This document shows positions 27,639 through 36,254 of a stretch of 64,000 nucleotides of DNA, one piece after another (position 1 is the first letter of the stretch; each line of letters starts with the position of its first letter). The notes beneath the pieces are model-generated. The model was given only the letters and a program-made list of their open reading frames with translations, was not told the origin of the DNA and searched no databases. Source of the DNA: Mesorhizobium sp. M4B.F.Ca.ET.058.02.1.1 (lineage in GTDB: Bacteria; Pseudomonadota; Alphaproteobacteria; Rhizobiales; Rhizobiaceae); the NCBI RefSeq assembly GCF_003952505.1, contig NZ_CP034450.1, positions 3,658,001 through 3,722,000 of the forward strand, read 5' to 3'. Made by a program: the position numbers and the translations under genes.

Positions 27639-28409
27639 ATGCGCGAGTTGCCGCAAAGTTTGACGCCGCCTTCGAACGGCGATGCTATCGAAACCGGAAT
27701 ACAGCTTTCCCGCCGCAGCATGATCTCGGGCTTCGGCGCCGCGGCGCTGCTCGGCATCGCCGGCTGCAGCACCACCGAGACGCTCGACCTGCCGCAATTG
27801 CAGATCGACGACACCACCACCGGCTCGGTGCATCCCCTGCGCCCAGCGATCAGCGTCGACAAGAACATCACAGGCCCCGACGTCATGTATGCGTCGCTGA
27901 CCGATGGGGGTTTCGAGGTGCCGGCGGTGCCCTACCTGAAGGTCAAGCCGGAGTTCCGCCGCCAGATCGTCGTCGACAAGACCGGCGAGGCGCCCGGCAC
28001 CATCGTGGTGCACCTGCAGGAGCGCATGCTTTATCTGGTGCAACCCGGCGGCGACGCCATCCGCTACGGTGTCGGCATCGGCAAGGACGGCTTCCGCTGG
28101 TCGGGCCGCGCCAACATCCAGTACGGCAAGGAATGGCCGGTCTGGACGCCGCCGCCGGAAATGATCCAGCGCAAGCCGGAACTGGTGAAATGGCAGGGCG
28201 GCCAGCCCGGCGGCCTCACCAACCCGCTTGGCGCGCGGGCGCTCTACATCTTCCAGAACGGCAAGGACACCGGCTACCGCATCCACGGCTCGCCGGAATG
28301 GTGGAGCATCGGCCAGGCGATGTCGTCGGGCTGCGTTCGGCTGATCAACCAGGACATCATTGATCTTTACAGCCGCGTGTCGAAGAAGAACCCGGTGGTC
28401 GTGGTCTGA
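27639..28409 (+). CDS. L,D-transpeptidase (YkuD), Tat lipoprotein
   Basis: 256 residues. A twin-arginine element with lipobox (SRRSMISGFG, then GIAGC, near residues 24-44) suggests export as a folded lipoprotein. The YkuD domain (about 110-250) includes VVHLQERMLYLV and ends in the catalytic HGSPEWWSIGQAMSSGCVRL, with Cys in the SSGCVRL motif (about 235). L,D-transpeptidases make 3-3 peptidoglycan cross-links or attach proteins to the wall, common in Rhizobiales. ATG 27639 is one choice; a start at 27579 is possible but adds a low-complexity tail. Monocistronic. Confidence 0.87.
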   Translation: MRELPQSLTPPSNGDAIETGIQLSRRSMISGFGAAALLGIAGCSTTETLDLPQLQIDDTTTGSVHPLRPAISVDKNITGPDVMYASLTDGGFEVPAVPYLKVKPEFRRQIVVDKTGEAPGTIVVHLQERMLYLVQPGGDAIRYGVGIGKDGFRWSGRANIQYGKEWPVWTPPPEMIQRKPELVKWQGGQPGGLTNPLGARALYIFQNGKDTGYRIHGSPEWWSIGQAMSSGCVRLINQDIIDLYSRVSKKNPVVVV

Positions 28410-28530
28410 TCCTCGGCCGCTGCCGGCGGCCGCTTTGGCGACTTGTCCAAGTGCGGTCTTTTCTCCCGTTGCGTCATCCAGCAAGACAGGCGAAGGTGCC
28501 CTGAAACCATCGCCCCGGGAGAGATCAAGC

Positions 28531-29697
28531 ATGGCCGGAACTTTCGTCATCGCGCAGGGCGGCGGCCCGACCGCCGTCATCAATCAGACGGTCGTCGGCG
28601 CCGCGCTGGAGATCCGCAAGCGCCATCCCGGCGCCCGGGTGCTGGGCTCGATCCACGGCGTGCGCGGCATCCGCGATGGCAACTATGCCGACCTCTCGGC
28701 CATCCCTGAGGAGCAGCTCAGGCTGATCGCGGCGACGCCGAGCGCGGCGCTCGGCTCGACCCGCGACAAGCCCGACGCCGCCTATTGCGAGGTGATCCTC
28801 AACGGGCTGAAGAAGATCGGCGCCGACGCCTTCATCTATATCGGCGGCAACGACACGTCGGGCACGCAGCAGATCCTGACCGACGCAGCCGGCGGCACAA
28901 TCGCCTTCGTGCACGCGCCGAAGACTATCGACAACGACCTCGAGGAGAACGACCACACGCCGGGCTTCATCTCGGCGGCCGAGTTCGTCGCCGGCGCCTT
29001 CCTCTCGGTCGACCTCGATTTCCGCGCCCTGCCCGGCATCTATGTCGGCATCGTCATGGGCCGGCACGCCGGCTTCCTGACCGCGGCCGCCGCCGCCTGG
29101 CTGCTCGATCCGGACAGCGGCCCGCATCTGGTTTACGTGCCGGAGCGCGCCTTCTCGGCGAAACGCTTCATCGACGACGTGCGGGCCACGCTCGACCGCC
29201 ACAAGCGCTGCATCGTCGCCGTGTCGGAGGGCGTCAGCACAGCCGACGGCAAGGCGCTGGTCGAGAGCCTGGTGCCGCCAGAGAAGCTCGAACGCGACCA
29301 GCACGGCAACGTCAAGCTGTCGGGCAGCGACCTGACGGCGGCGTTGGAACGGGCGCTGGCCGAAGGCCTGCCGGGCAAGCGGGCGCGGGTCGATGCGCTG
29401 GGCTACATGCCGCGCGGCTACATCGGCGCGATCAATGCCGTCGACGCCAAAGAGGCCTTCGACGCCGGCGCCTTCGCAGTCGAGGTCGCCGGGCAGGGCG
29501 GCGGCTCGGTGGCGCTGCAGCATGACGGTTCCAAAACCGTGCTGAAGAAGGTGCCGCTGAAGAATGTCGCAGGCAAGACGCGCCACATGCCCGACGATTT
29601 CATGCAGCCCGACGCCAACAAGCTCTCGGATGCCGGCATGGCCTACCTCAAGCGGCTGGTGCCGGAGAAATACAAGGTCGGGAAGCCCTTCGTCTGA
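28531..29697 (+). CDS. pfp: Pyrophosphate-dependent 6-phosphofructokinase
   Basis: 388 residues of the PFK family. Near the start IAQGGGPTAVINQTVVGA binds phosphate; then GGNDTSGTQQIL (about 108-119), the substrate motif APKTIDNDLEENDHTPGF (about 131-148) and MGRHAGFL (about 179-186). The Lys in PKTIDND is the residue that marks PPi rather than ATP use. It phosphorylates fructose-6-phosphate reversibly in the cytoplasm; Rhizobiales often lack an ATP-PFK. ATG 28531 has GGGAGAG nine bases upstream. Its stop overlaps the start of the MBL remnant (TGATG). Confidence 0.9.
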   Translation: MAGTFVIAQGGGPTAVINQTVVGAALEIRKRHPGARVLGSIHGVRGIRDGNYADLSAIPEEQLRLIAATPSAALGSTRDKPDAAYCEVILNGLKKIGADAFIYIGGNDTSGTQQILTDAAGGTIAFVHAPKTIDNDLEENDHTPGFISAAEFVAGAFLSVDLDFRALPGIYVGIVMGRHAGFLTAAAAAWLLDPDSGPHLVYVPERAFSAKRFIDDVRATLDRHKRCIVAVSEGVSTADGKALVESLVPPEKLERDQHGNVKLSGSDLTAALERALAEGLPGKRARVDALGYMPRGYIGAINAVDAKEAFDAGAFAVEVAGQGGGSVALQHDGSKTVLKKVPLKNVAGKTRHMPDDFMQPDANKLSDAGMAYLKRLVPEKYKVGKPFV

Positions 29698-29995
29698 TGG
29701 GCGACCTGGTAGTCGGCGACTGGTTCGGCAAGGCCATCGTCGACGCCAGGACATCGATGCTGACCGAGCCGTTCGTGCACGATTTCGTGCGCGCCAACAT
29801 CTGGCATTTCAAAGGCCGGGACGCCGACCTTCTGGTCGACACCGGCATGGGCATCCTGCCGCTGGCGCCCGAGATCGACACGCCAGCAGGCAAGCCGCTG
29901 ATCGTCGTCGCCACGCATATCCATCTCGACCATGTCGGCTCGCTGCATGAGTTCCCGCTGCGGGCCGGGCCGAAGATGAGCGCCGCGCAGTTCGA
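29697..29995 (+). pseudogene. Metallo-beta-lactamase fold protein, 3' truncated
   Basis: The ATG overlaps the pfp stop by one base, so the gene was translationally coupled. About 100 residues remain: an N-terminal segment followed by LLVDTGMG (about 44-51) and the metal motif HIHLDHVGSLHEF (about 72-84). Coding sense ends at QFE (29996); the remaining frame is noise and runs to a stop at 30083. A complete protein would need about 170 more residues with further metal ligands. The remainder has been replaced by the end of a degP-like gene in another frame. Confidence 0.75.
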
Positions 29996-30325
29996 GAGAA
30001 GCCGTCGGCCGGGCAGGCCCTGCGCGTCCCGTCGCTCGGCCTTGGCCTCACCGACATCACGCCCGATGTCCGCGAGGAGTTGAACCTGGCCGACAATCAG
30101 CGCGGCGCCTTGGTCGAGCGCGTCAATCCGGACAAGGCGGCTTCGGCGGCCGGCCTCGAGCCGGGCGATGTCATCGTCGCCGTCGACCGGACCCCGGTGA
30201 AGAGCGCCAGGCAGGCGAACCAGGCGATCGCCGAGGCAGGCAAGTCCGGCCGCAAGTCGGTGCTGCTGCTCGTCGACCGCGGCGACGCGCAGATCTTCGT
30301 CGCCGTGCCTTTCGCCGCAGGCTGA
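29996..30325 (+). pseudogene. DegP/HtrA-type serine protease, C-terminal PDZ fragment
   Basis: From the junction with the MBL fragment the frame reads EKPSAGQALRVPSLGLGLTD, then ITPDVREELNLADNQRG and a full PDZ core (GLEPGDVIVAVDRTPVKS, then VLLLVDRGDAQIFVAVPF), the second PDZ domain of DegP-like periplasmic proteases. The protease domain, first PDZ domain and signal peptide are absent, and no start codon with a ribosome site precedes it. Therefore it is a remnant joined by deletion, or an assembly join. Confidence 0.75.
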
Positions 30326-30333
30326 GGCCTGGC

Positions 30334-30376
30334 GCCGGCGACAGGCCAGACACAAGGCCCGCCGCCGGCATTTTTT
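30334..30376 (+). terminator. Rho-independent terminator after the degP remnant
   Basis: The arms GCCGGCGACAGGCC (30334-30347) and GGCCCGCCGCCGGC (30356-30369) pair over 12 of 14 positions with an 8-base loop and are followed by ATTTTTTC. It lies 9 bp past the degP-type stop, as expected for the native end of that gene. Confidence 0.85.
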
Positions 30377-30449
30377 CTGTTGCCCGCCGGGCCATCTTCG
30401 AGAACATTGCGCTGGGCCGGCAAACGGCCCCACGCAAAGGGATGTGCTG

Positions 30450-31060
30450 ATGGTCACCCGTGGTTTCGTTTCCGGACGGCGTCCCCCACGGACCATGACA
30501 CGCGCATCCCGCCGGGCCAGTATCTCGAGCAGGGCTTCCCGGTGCTGTCGGCCGGGCCGACGCCGCATGTGCGCACCGAGGACTGGTCGTTCACCCTCAA
30601 GCACGGCCCTCGCCCGATCAAGAAATGGAACTGGGCCGAGTTCAGCGCGCTGCCGCTGACCAGGATGACGCGCGACATCCATTGCGTGACCGCCTGGACC
30701 AAGTTCGACACCGCCTGGCAAGGCGTGCTGGTCGACGACATCCTCGCCGATGCCGGCATCGCGCCGCCGACCGCCTACACGCTGGCGCTCTCGTTCGACG
30801 GCTACACCACCAATGTGCCGGCCAAGGATCTGCTCGACGGCAAGGCGATGGTGGCGCTGCTCTACGAGGGCAAGCCGATCACGCCGGACCATGGCGGACC
30901 GGCGCGGCTTCTTGTGCCGCATCTCTATTTCTGGAAGTCGGCGAAATGGCTGAACGGGCTGCAGTTCACCGAGCGCGACGAGCCGGGCTTCTGGGAATTG
31001 CGCGGCTACCATATCTATGGCGACCCGTGGCGCGAACAGCGCTATTCGGGCGATCCATGA
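30450..31060 (+). CDS. Sulfite-oxidase-like molybdopterin oxidoreductase (frameshifted)
   Basis: The true start is probably the ATG at 30450 (MVTRGFVSGRRPP), but that frame ends in noise; the rest (TDHDTRIPPGQYLEQGFPVL to the stop at 31060) is in another frame. One additional C in the five-C run at 30483-30487 restores PPTDHDTR. The rebuilt protein has about 204 residues. Family segments: VLSAGPTPHV, WSFTLKHG, DIHCVTAWTKFD containing the Cys that binds molybdenum cofactor (near residue 80), and GGPARLLVPHLYFWKSAKW. The enzyme family uses molybdenum cofactor for sulfite-oxidase-like reactions in the cytoplasm. It is coupled (ATGA overlap) to a flavin reductase gene, its likely electron partner. 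Confidence 0.8.
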
Positions 31061-31803
31061 GCGAGGCCTCGGCCGCGCAATCGCCCTGGCAGACGGCGAG
31101 GATCGTGCGCATCGAGAAACGCACGCCGCGTGTCACGAGCTTCTTCTTCAAGCTGTCGCGGCCTTTCCTCCACCTGGCCGGACAGCATGTCGACGTCAGG
31201 CTGACGGCGCCGGACGGCTATCAGGCGCGCCGCTCCTACTCCATTGCCTCGGCGCCGGAGAGCGCCGGCACGGTCGAGCTGGCGATCGAGAGGCTCGAGG
31301 ATGGCGAGGTGTCGCCCTTCTTCCACGAGGTTGCGGCGGTCGGCGACGAGATCGAATTGCGCGGGCCGCTCGGCGGCCATTTCATCTGGTCGGCCGGTGA
31401 TGGCGGGCCGATCCTGCTGGTGGGCGGCGGCTCAGGCGTGGTGCCGCTGATGGCGATGGTGCGTCACCGCAGCGTGCGGAAATCGGCCGCGCCGGTCGCT
31501 CTGGTGTTTTCGGCGCGGGTCTGGGACGAGGTGATCTTCCGCGACGAGTTGATCGGCCTCGACGACCGGCGCGACGGCTTCGACTTGGTGCTGACGCTGA
31601 CGCGCGAGCCGGCCCAGCGAGCCTCGGACTATTCCAGGCGCATCGACGCCGCGATGATGGTGCAGGCCATGGAGCGGCTGCCCAAGCCACCGATTCTCGC
31701 CTTCGTCTGCGGCTCGAATGCCTTCGTCTCGGCCGCCGCCCAGGCGCTCATCGATGCCGACGTGCCGGCTGGCTTGATCCGCACGGAACGCTACGGCGTT
31801 TGA
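31057..31803 (+). CDS. FAD/NAD(P) ferredoxin-reductase-type oxidoreductase
   Basis: 248 residues of the ferredoxin-NADP reductase fold: the FAD-binding barrel with RRSYSIASAPES (about 57-68) and GPLGGHFIW, then the NAD(P) domain opening ILLVGGGSGVVPLMAM (about 116-131) and closing FVCGSNAFVSAAAQALIDAD. No iron-sulfur domain is attached. The ATG overlaps the stop of the molybdoenzyme gene (ATGA), so both are translated together and probably transfer electrons between NAD(P)H and the molybdoenzyme. The end lies 22 bp from the convergent nucleotidyltransferase gene. Confidence 0.87.
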   Translation: MSEASAAQSPWQTARIVRIEKRTPRVTSFFFKLSRPFLHLAGQHVDVRLTAPDGYQARRSYSIASAPESAGTVELAIERLEDGEVSPFFHEVAAVGDEIELRGPLGGHFIWSAGDGGPILLVGGGSGVVPLMAMVRHRSVRKSAAPVALVFSARVWDEVIFRDELIGLDDRRDGFDLVLTLTREPAQRASDYSRRIDAAMMVQAMERLPKPPILAFVCGSNAFVSAAAQALIDADVPAGLIRTERYGV

Positions 31804-31825
31804 GCAGGCCGCGAGGAGGTCGTTG

Positions 31826-33298
31826 TCAGGAAACCGGCGAGAACTTTGCCGAGACGAGCTGGAAGGGCAGCGCGCCATAGGTGGCGACGGCGGTCTCGTC
31901 GTCCCAGGTGCGGAACTGGCGGGATGGCCGCGCCTCGATCACCAGCGTGCGCCCCGCCGTCGGGTCGAGCGCCACCTTGCCGCGAAAGCGCAGCACCCGT
32001 TCCCCGCCGGCGCGGCTGATCGCCAGGGCGCGCAAACGGGCGACATGCCGGCCATCGCCGTTGATCTCCATCTCGATGCGGCGGCGCACCGGCGGCACGG
32101 CGATCCGGACCGTCACCTCCAGCATGATCTCGCCGCCCGGGTCGGGACAGTCGATTGCCTGCGACATCACGAAAGGCGATGATTGCCTCTTCGCCCTACC
32201 GGCCACCCGCCTGCCGCGCCAGACGACGTCCGGTTCGTCCTGGCGCAACCGGCCGCTCTTGCGCTTCAGCCGCAACTGCTTGGCAAAGCCGCGCGACAGC
32301 CAGGTAAGCCCGCCGAAATCGGTGCGCGGCTTGGCCTGCAGCACTGAGGACAGCCGCGACAGGCCGGAGCGGTCGGCCATGCCGATCGTGCTGGCGAGCA
32401 CCGTTTCAGGCACCGGAATGCCGATCTCGAGCGCGAGATAGGAGAGCGCCACCGCAGCGGCGACGGCGAGGCCGCGCCTGGCGATCACGTCGAGGAACAC
32501 ATCCCAGTCGGCGTCGCCGCCGCGGATGGCCACCGCGCAATCGACGAGCCAGTCGCTGTGGGTGTGGGCATCGAGCCCACCATGCGCGATGGCGAGCGCG
32601 ATGCGGTCGGCGGGCGACGGCACGAAGACGCCGACACCGCTGAATTCCGCCGCGATCGCCCGCCGCCAGATCGCCAGGTCATCCTCGGCGCTTTGCTGCG
32701 ATCCGTCATAGGCGAGCTGGTGCAGGTCGATGTCGCCGAAATTGCCCTTGAAGAAATTCATCGAGCGCAGCGATGCCAGCCGTGTCCTAAGATAGGACGG
32801 GCTGACGCCACTGGCGATCTGCCAGTCGCGATCGCGCAGCACGTCGAAGGCAACCCGCATGTGCTGAGGGCGCACCAATATGTCGATGTCGTGCGCCACG
32901 CGGCCACGCTGCGCGGAGGCATTCACGGCGATGCGGCTGGCGCCCTTGATCAGCATGACCGGCGCGCCCGCCTCCACCATTGCCTTCAGCGCCGGCTCGG
33001 CTTCGCGCATGGCCAGGCGCGACTTGGTCCACAGCATCTTCTGCAGCCCGACAAGACGCGGATAGGCGGGATGGGCGGCGAGCTTGCGGCCGAAGCGGTC
33101 GGAAATCGCGGCGAGCAGCCGGTGCTCCCGGAAGGAGACGAGGTCGATATCGTTTTCGTCCAGCCAGCGCGCCGCGTGCGGGCTGGCCGCGTCCTCGTCG
33201 GGCAGGAGCGCGGCCTTGAGCAACTGGTCGAGCTTGCCGGTCGGCCAGGACCAGCCATAGTCGGGAAAGCGACGGCCGATGGAACGTATCCTGGCCAT
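31826..33298 (-). CDS. NTP_transf_5-type nucleotidyltransferase
   Basis: 490 residues. The nucleotidyltransferase core (about 60-320) has the motif VMLIKGASRIAVNASAQRG (about 112) and HDIDILVRPQ (about 136) with the Asp-x-Asp metal pair, then GDIDLHQLAYDG (about 187). This is the family often annotated as uncharacterised nucleotidyltransferase. A C-terminal beta-rich region of 170 residues (from DVVWRGRR) looks like a carbohydrate- or binding-type sandwich. The gene is the last of five overlapping minus-strand genes (PqqD-like, HprK-like, two glycosyltransferases), overlapping the preceding gene by one base. In such clusters it co-occurs with HprK-like kinases; the target is unknown. Confidence 0.8.
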   Translation of the reverse strand: MARIRSIGRRFPDYGWSWPTGKLDQLLKAALLPDEDAASPHAARWLDENDIDLVSFREHRLLAAISDRFGRKLAAHPAYPRLVGLQKMLWTKSRLAMREAEPALKAMVEAGAPVMLIKGASRIAVNASAQRGRVAHDIDILVRPQHMRVAFDVLRDRDWQIASGVSPSYLRTRLASLRSMNFFKGNFGDIDLHQLAYDGSQQSAEDDLAIWRRAIAAEFSGVGVFVPSPADRIALAIAHGGLDAHTHSDWLVDCAVAIRGGDADWDVFLDVIARRGLAVAAAVALSYLALEIGIPVPETVLASTIGMADRSGLSRLSSVLQAKPRTDFGGLTWLSRGFAKQLRLKRKSGRLRQDEPDVVWRGRRVAGRAKRQSSPFVMSQAIDCPDPGGEIMLEVTVRIAVPPVRRRIEMEINGDGRHVARLRALAISRAGGERVLRFRGKVALDPTAGRTLVIEARPSRQFRTWDDETAVATYGALPFQLVSAKFSPVS

Positions 33299-33972
33299 CA
33301 GCCGGAGCCCGGTCTGTTCTGCGCGCGGCGCAGCATGGCGGCGCGGACCACCTCCAGATAGCCGCGGTCGCGCGCGTCGCGCCCATAGGACAGGCTGCCG
33401 GGCCTGATGCGCCTGAGCGCCAGCACCTCGTCCAGCATGTCGAGCACGAAGCCCGCCTCGCGCGCCCTGGCGATCCAGTCGATCATCTCGCCGCGGCCAC
33501 CCGGCGGATCGACGATCGGCCCGACCGCCTCGGCTACCTCGCGGCGGATCACCATCGTCGTGCGAAACCAGCCGGGCGTCGTGCCCGCCTCCGGCAGATC
33601 GGGCCGGTCCTGGCGGAAATTGCGGGCATGGGCGAAAACGCCCGCCGTTCGCGGAGATCGTTCAAGATGCGCGAGCTGCAATTCGATCTTGGTCGGCAGC
33701 CACAGGTCATCAGCGTCGAGCGTCGCGATAAACGGCGTCGACAGCGCCGCCATGCCCCTGGTCGTCGCGTTGCCGGGGCCGGCGTTGTCCTGGCGCAGCA
33801 GCCTGACGGGGATGTCCGCAATGGCGATCGCCGCCTCGAGATCATCGGTCGAACCGTCGTCGACGACCACGACGGCGTCGGCGGCGATCGTCTGTGCGGC
33901 CACCGAGCGCAGCGTATCGGCAATGGTGGCGGCCGCGTTGAAGGCCGGAATGACGACGCCGTAGCCAGCCAT
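33298..33972 (-). CDS. Family 2 glycosyltransferase
   Basis: 224 residues of the GT-A fold. VVIPAFNAAATIADTLRS at the start, VVVVDDGSTDDLEAAI (about 33-48) and FIATLDADDLWLP (about 85-97) with the Asp-x-Asp are the nucleotide-sugar motifs. The start at 33972 overlaps the stop of the upstream glycosyltransferase by one base (TGATG); an upstream ATG at 33987 is possible. A cytoplasmic enzyme without membrane segments, transferring a sugar to an unknown acceptor. Confidence 0.85.
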   Translation of the reverse strand: MAGYGVVIPAFNAAATIADTLRSVAAQTIAADAVVVVDDGSTDDLEAAIAIADIPVRLLRQDNAGPGNATTRGMAALSTPFIATLDADDLWLPTKIELQLAHLERSPRTAGVFAHARNFRQDRPDLPEAGTTPGWFRTTMVIRREVAEAVGPIVDPPGGRGEMIDWIARAREAGFVLDMLDEVLALRRIRPGSLSYGRDARDRGYLEVVRAAMLRRAQNRPGSG

Positions 33973-34724
33973 CACATGAACCGCCAATCCGCGAGATCCT
34001 TGACCTCAAAGATCTTGTCGATCGCACACAGCGACGGGTCGGCCCGGCGCCGCTTCATCGATTTGTGGAGCGCGCGCATGAACTCGCGACGGGGAATATC
34101 AGGCTCCCTGGTCATGTTGCCGGGATGGCGCCTGTAATAGAGCCCCACCGTATCGGGCATGACATAGTTCGGGCCGCTCTCGAAAGTGCGCAGCAGGTAG
34201 TCGGTGTCTTCGGCCTGGCTGAAATCGGTGTCGAAGTCACCGATCCGATCGACAAGCCGGCGCGTGAATATCCCGGCCGACAGATGGATTCCGCGCACGG
34301 TCACGCAGTGGCTGTCGGCCGCCGGCTCCAGCGTCTCGTCGTCCAGATTGTCGGCCAGGGTCATCAGCGAATAGGTCAGATCGAGACCGGGATCGGTTTC
34401 GAAAAGCGCCAAATCGTCCTTGAAGCGGCCGGCCGGCGAGATGTCGTCCGAATCGAGGAAGGAGACAAAGCCGGTCTGTGGCAGGAGCTGCCGGAGGCCG
34501 GCGTTGCGCGCCTTGGTGACGCCCATATTGGGCTGCTGGAAAAGGCGGATGCAGGATGCTTCGCTCATCATCGAGCGCACCACCTCAACCGAGCCGTCGA
34601 TCGAGCCGTCGTCGATGACGATGATGTCGAGATCGGCACCGTCGCGCTGCCTGAGCAGCGAGCGCAGCGCAGCGCCGACATACTTCTCGCGGTTATGGAC
34701 TGGCATAATCACGCTCAGCTTCAT
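33972..34724 (-). CDS. Family 2 glycosyltransferase
   Basis: 250 residues, GT-A. It begins MKLSVIMPVHNREKYVGAAL, followed by IIVIDDGSIDGSVEVV (about 34-49) and VSFLDSDDISPAG (about 86-98) with the metal-binding Asp pair. The ATG at 34724 overlaps the stop of the HprK-like gene (ATGA), hence translational coupling; a longer frame without similarity extends upstream. Together with the next gene it suggests sugar transfer onto a common acceptor, possibly one prepared by the neighbouring PqqD-like and kinase-like proteins. Confidence 0.85.
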   Translation of the reverse strand: MKLSVIMPVHNREKYVGAALRSLLRQRDGADLDIIVIDDGSIDGSVEVVRSMMSEASCIRLFQQPNMGVTKARNAGLRQLLPQTGFVSFLDSDDISPAGRFKDDLALFETDPGLDLTYSLMTLADNLDDETLEPAADSHCVTVRGIHLSAGIFTRRLVDRIGDFDTDFSQAEDTDYLLRTFESGPNYVMPDTVGLYYRRHPGNMTREPDIPRREFMRALHKSMKRRRADPSLCAIDKIFEVKDLADWRFM

Positions 34725-35772
34725 GCGGAGCCTCGCGCGAGAAACCCGGAAACCGTGGCAGCGATTTCCTCCGGGCGCGTCCCCAGCGCCAGACGGTAGC
34801 ATGGCAAAAGGCGGGTAAGATCGCTGAAAAAGCGAAAGCCGCCTTCGCGCTCGCCAGGCATCTGAGCGATGCCGGACGGCGCCAACGCAATCATGGCGTC
34901 CTTGCGCGACAAGGGCATGACCGAGCTTGTCCCACCACCGCCGATATGTGGCACCACCAGCGCTGCGATGTCCAGACTTGCCGGCAGCGGCCGGGGCGCG
35001 ACGTCATCGATGCGGAACGGATGCTTGCCCTGCCAGTTCAGCGGACCATAGGATTTCAGCCGCTGCCTGAGGCCAAGCCGTTCGAAACCCTCGGGATCCT
35101 GCTTGAGGGTGGAAAACAGCGGATACGCCCTTACCCCTCATCCGTCCTGTCGATAAGCACATAGTCGTCGCCGACGCTGTCCAGGCCGTTGAGCAGGCCG
35201 GCGACGACGGTTCCCGATTTTCCTGCTCCACCGGCGCCGGCAAGCAGGATGCCCTTGCCGCCGATGCCCAGCGTGCCGGCATGCGCAAGCCGCATGCCGC
35301 GCGCCGCATAGTCCCAATGCAGAAAGGCGCGCAGCGGCGCGCCCGGCTCCCAGGGCGGAAAGCCGTCGGCGGAGCGCATCAATTGCGCGCCGACACGGCG
35401 CTTGGGATCGTATACCTGCCAAAAGTCGAGGTCGTGGAAGTAGCAGCCGCGCAGCCCGGCGTCGGCAAGCCGGGAGGCAAAGGCGTGCGGGGCGAACTGC
35501 GCCTCGCCCCATTTCGCCGGAGCGGCGATGTTACCGATGCCTGGATGGGCGATGAGGATGCGGCATACGCCCGACGCTTGCCGATCACCGCCGGCCGGAA
35601 CAAGGCCGCGGTCGATGGCATCCGCGAAGGGGCCGGGCGTGAGATGGACAGCCATGTCCAACCGGGGCAAACGGACATCCCGCGTGACGGAATAGCTGGC
35701 GGCCGCACTCTCGGCCATGGCCAAAACCTGGCGCGCATAGTCCGGCAAGCTTCCGAGGGTGACCTGCGACAT
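34721..35772 (-). CDS. HPr kinase-like (HprK-related) protein, frameshifted
   Basis: The first part (MSQVTLGSLPDYARQVLAMA to YVLIDRTDEG) stops at TAA 35133-35131; the sense continues at VRAYPLFSTLKQDPEGFERL and runs to 34721 if one G is added to the four-G run at 35134-35137. The rebuilt protein has about 350 residues with a P-loop GILLAGAGGAGKSGTVVAGL (about 190-209) and GLDSVGDDYVLI with the HPr-kinase-type Asp pair (about 212-223), so it resembles the HprK-related kinases found with PqqD proteins. GTG at 35826 overlapping the preceding stop (GTGA) is an alternative start. No HPr gene is near, so the substrate must be something else; in lasso-peptide systems such kinases phosphorylate the precursor. 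Confidence 0.77.
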
Positions 35773-35822
35773 GGCCTGTTCCCGCGCACCGTCGCCAATG
35801 CGATCGGCCGCTCCCGGATGTC

Positions 35823-36254
35823 TCACGACGCGTGCTTGACCGCGGGCCAGCCCAAGGGTTCCTCGACCTCATGGATCGGATCGACCATGATGAGATCGGC
35901 AAGATCGTCGTGGACGTCAACCTTCAGGGGTTCGCGGGACGCGGCAAGCTCGGCCGGCAGCCCGCTCGGCAGCGGCTGCGCCGACGCATCCGGGGCTGGC
36001 GCCAGCAGGCCGAAATCGATGAGCTGCGCGATGAAGCTTTCGAGTTCGACCAATCCTATCGTCGCCGTTCCCGCGGCCAGTCCGACCAGCACCGGGGCCG
36101 GCACGCCCAACGACAGCGCTTGCCAGATACGGCTGCCCGTATCGGAGAAACCGAAATACCTTCCGCTCGCGAGATCAAGCACGACGGCTTCGCCGTCGAA
36201 GGATTCAAAAACGATATCCTTGCTCGCAACAGCGTAGACATCCGCTGCCCGCAT
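35823..36254 (-). CDS. PqqD family peptide-binding protein
   Basis: 143 residues. The first 95 fit the PqqD winged-helix fold: IVFESFDGEAVVLDLASGRY followed by FGFSDTGSRIWQAL and a C-terminal helix ELESFIAQLIDFGLLAP. PqqD-like proteins bind leader peptides of ribosomally made peptides and present them to modifying enzymes, or sit beside HprK-like kinases in polysaccharide-type clusters. The remaining 45 residues are low-complexity and charged. The stop overlaps a GTG of the kinase gene. It is the first gene of the cluster; the promoter must lie in 36255-36395, downstream of gbcB, where no precursor peptide gene with a start codon was found. Confidence 0.78.
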   Translation of the reverse strand: MRAADVYAVASKDIVFESFDGEAVVLDLASGRYFGFSDTGSRIWQALSLGVPAPVLVGLAAGTATIGLVELESFIAQLIDFGLLAPAPDASAQPLPSGLPAELAASREPLKVDVHDDLADLIMVDPIHEVEEPLGWPAVKHAS

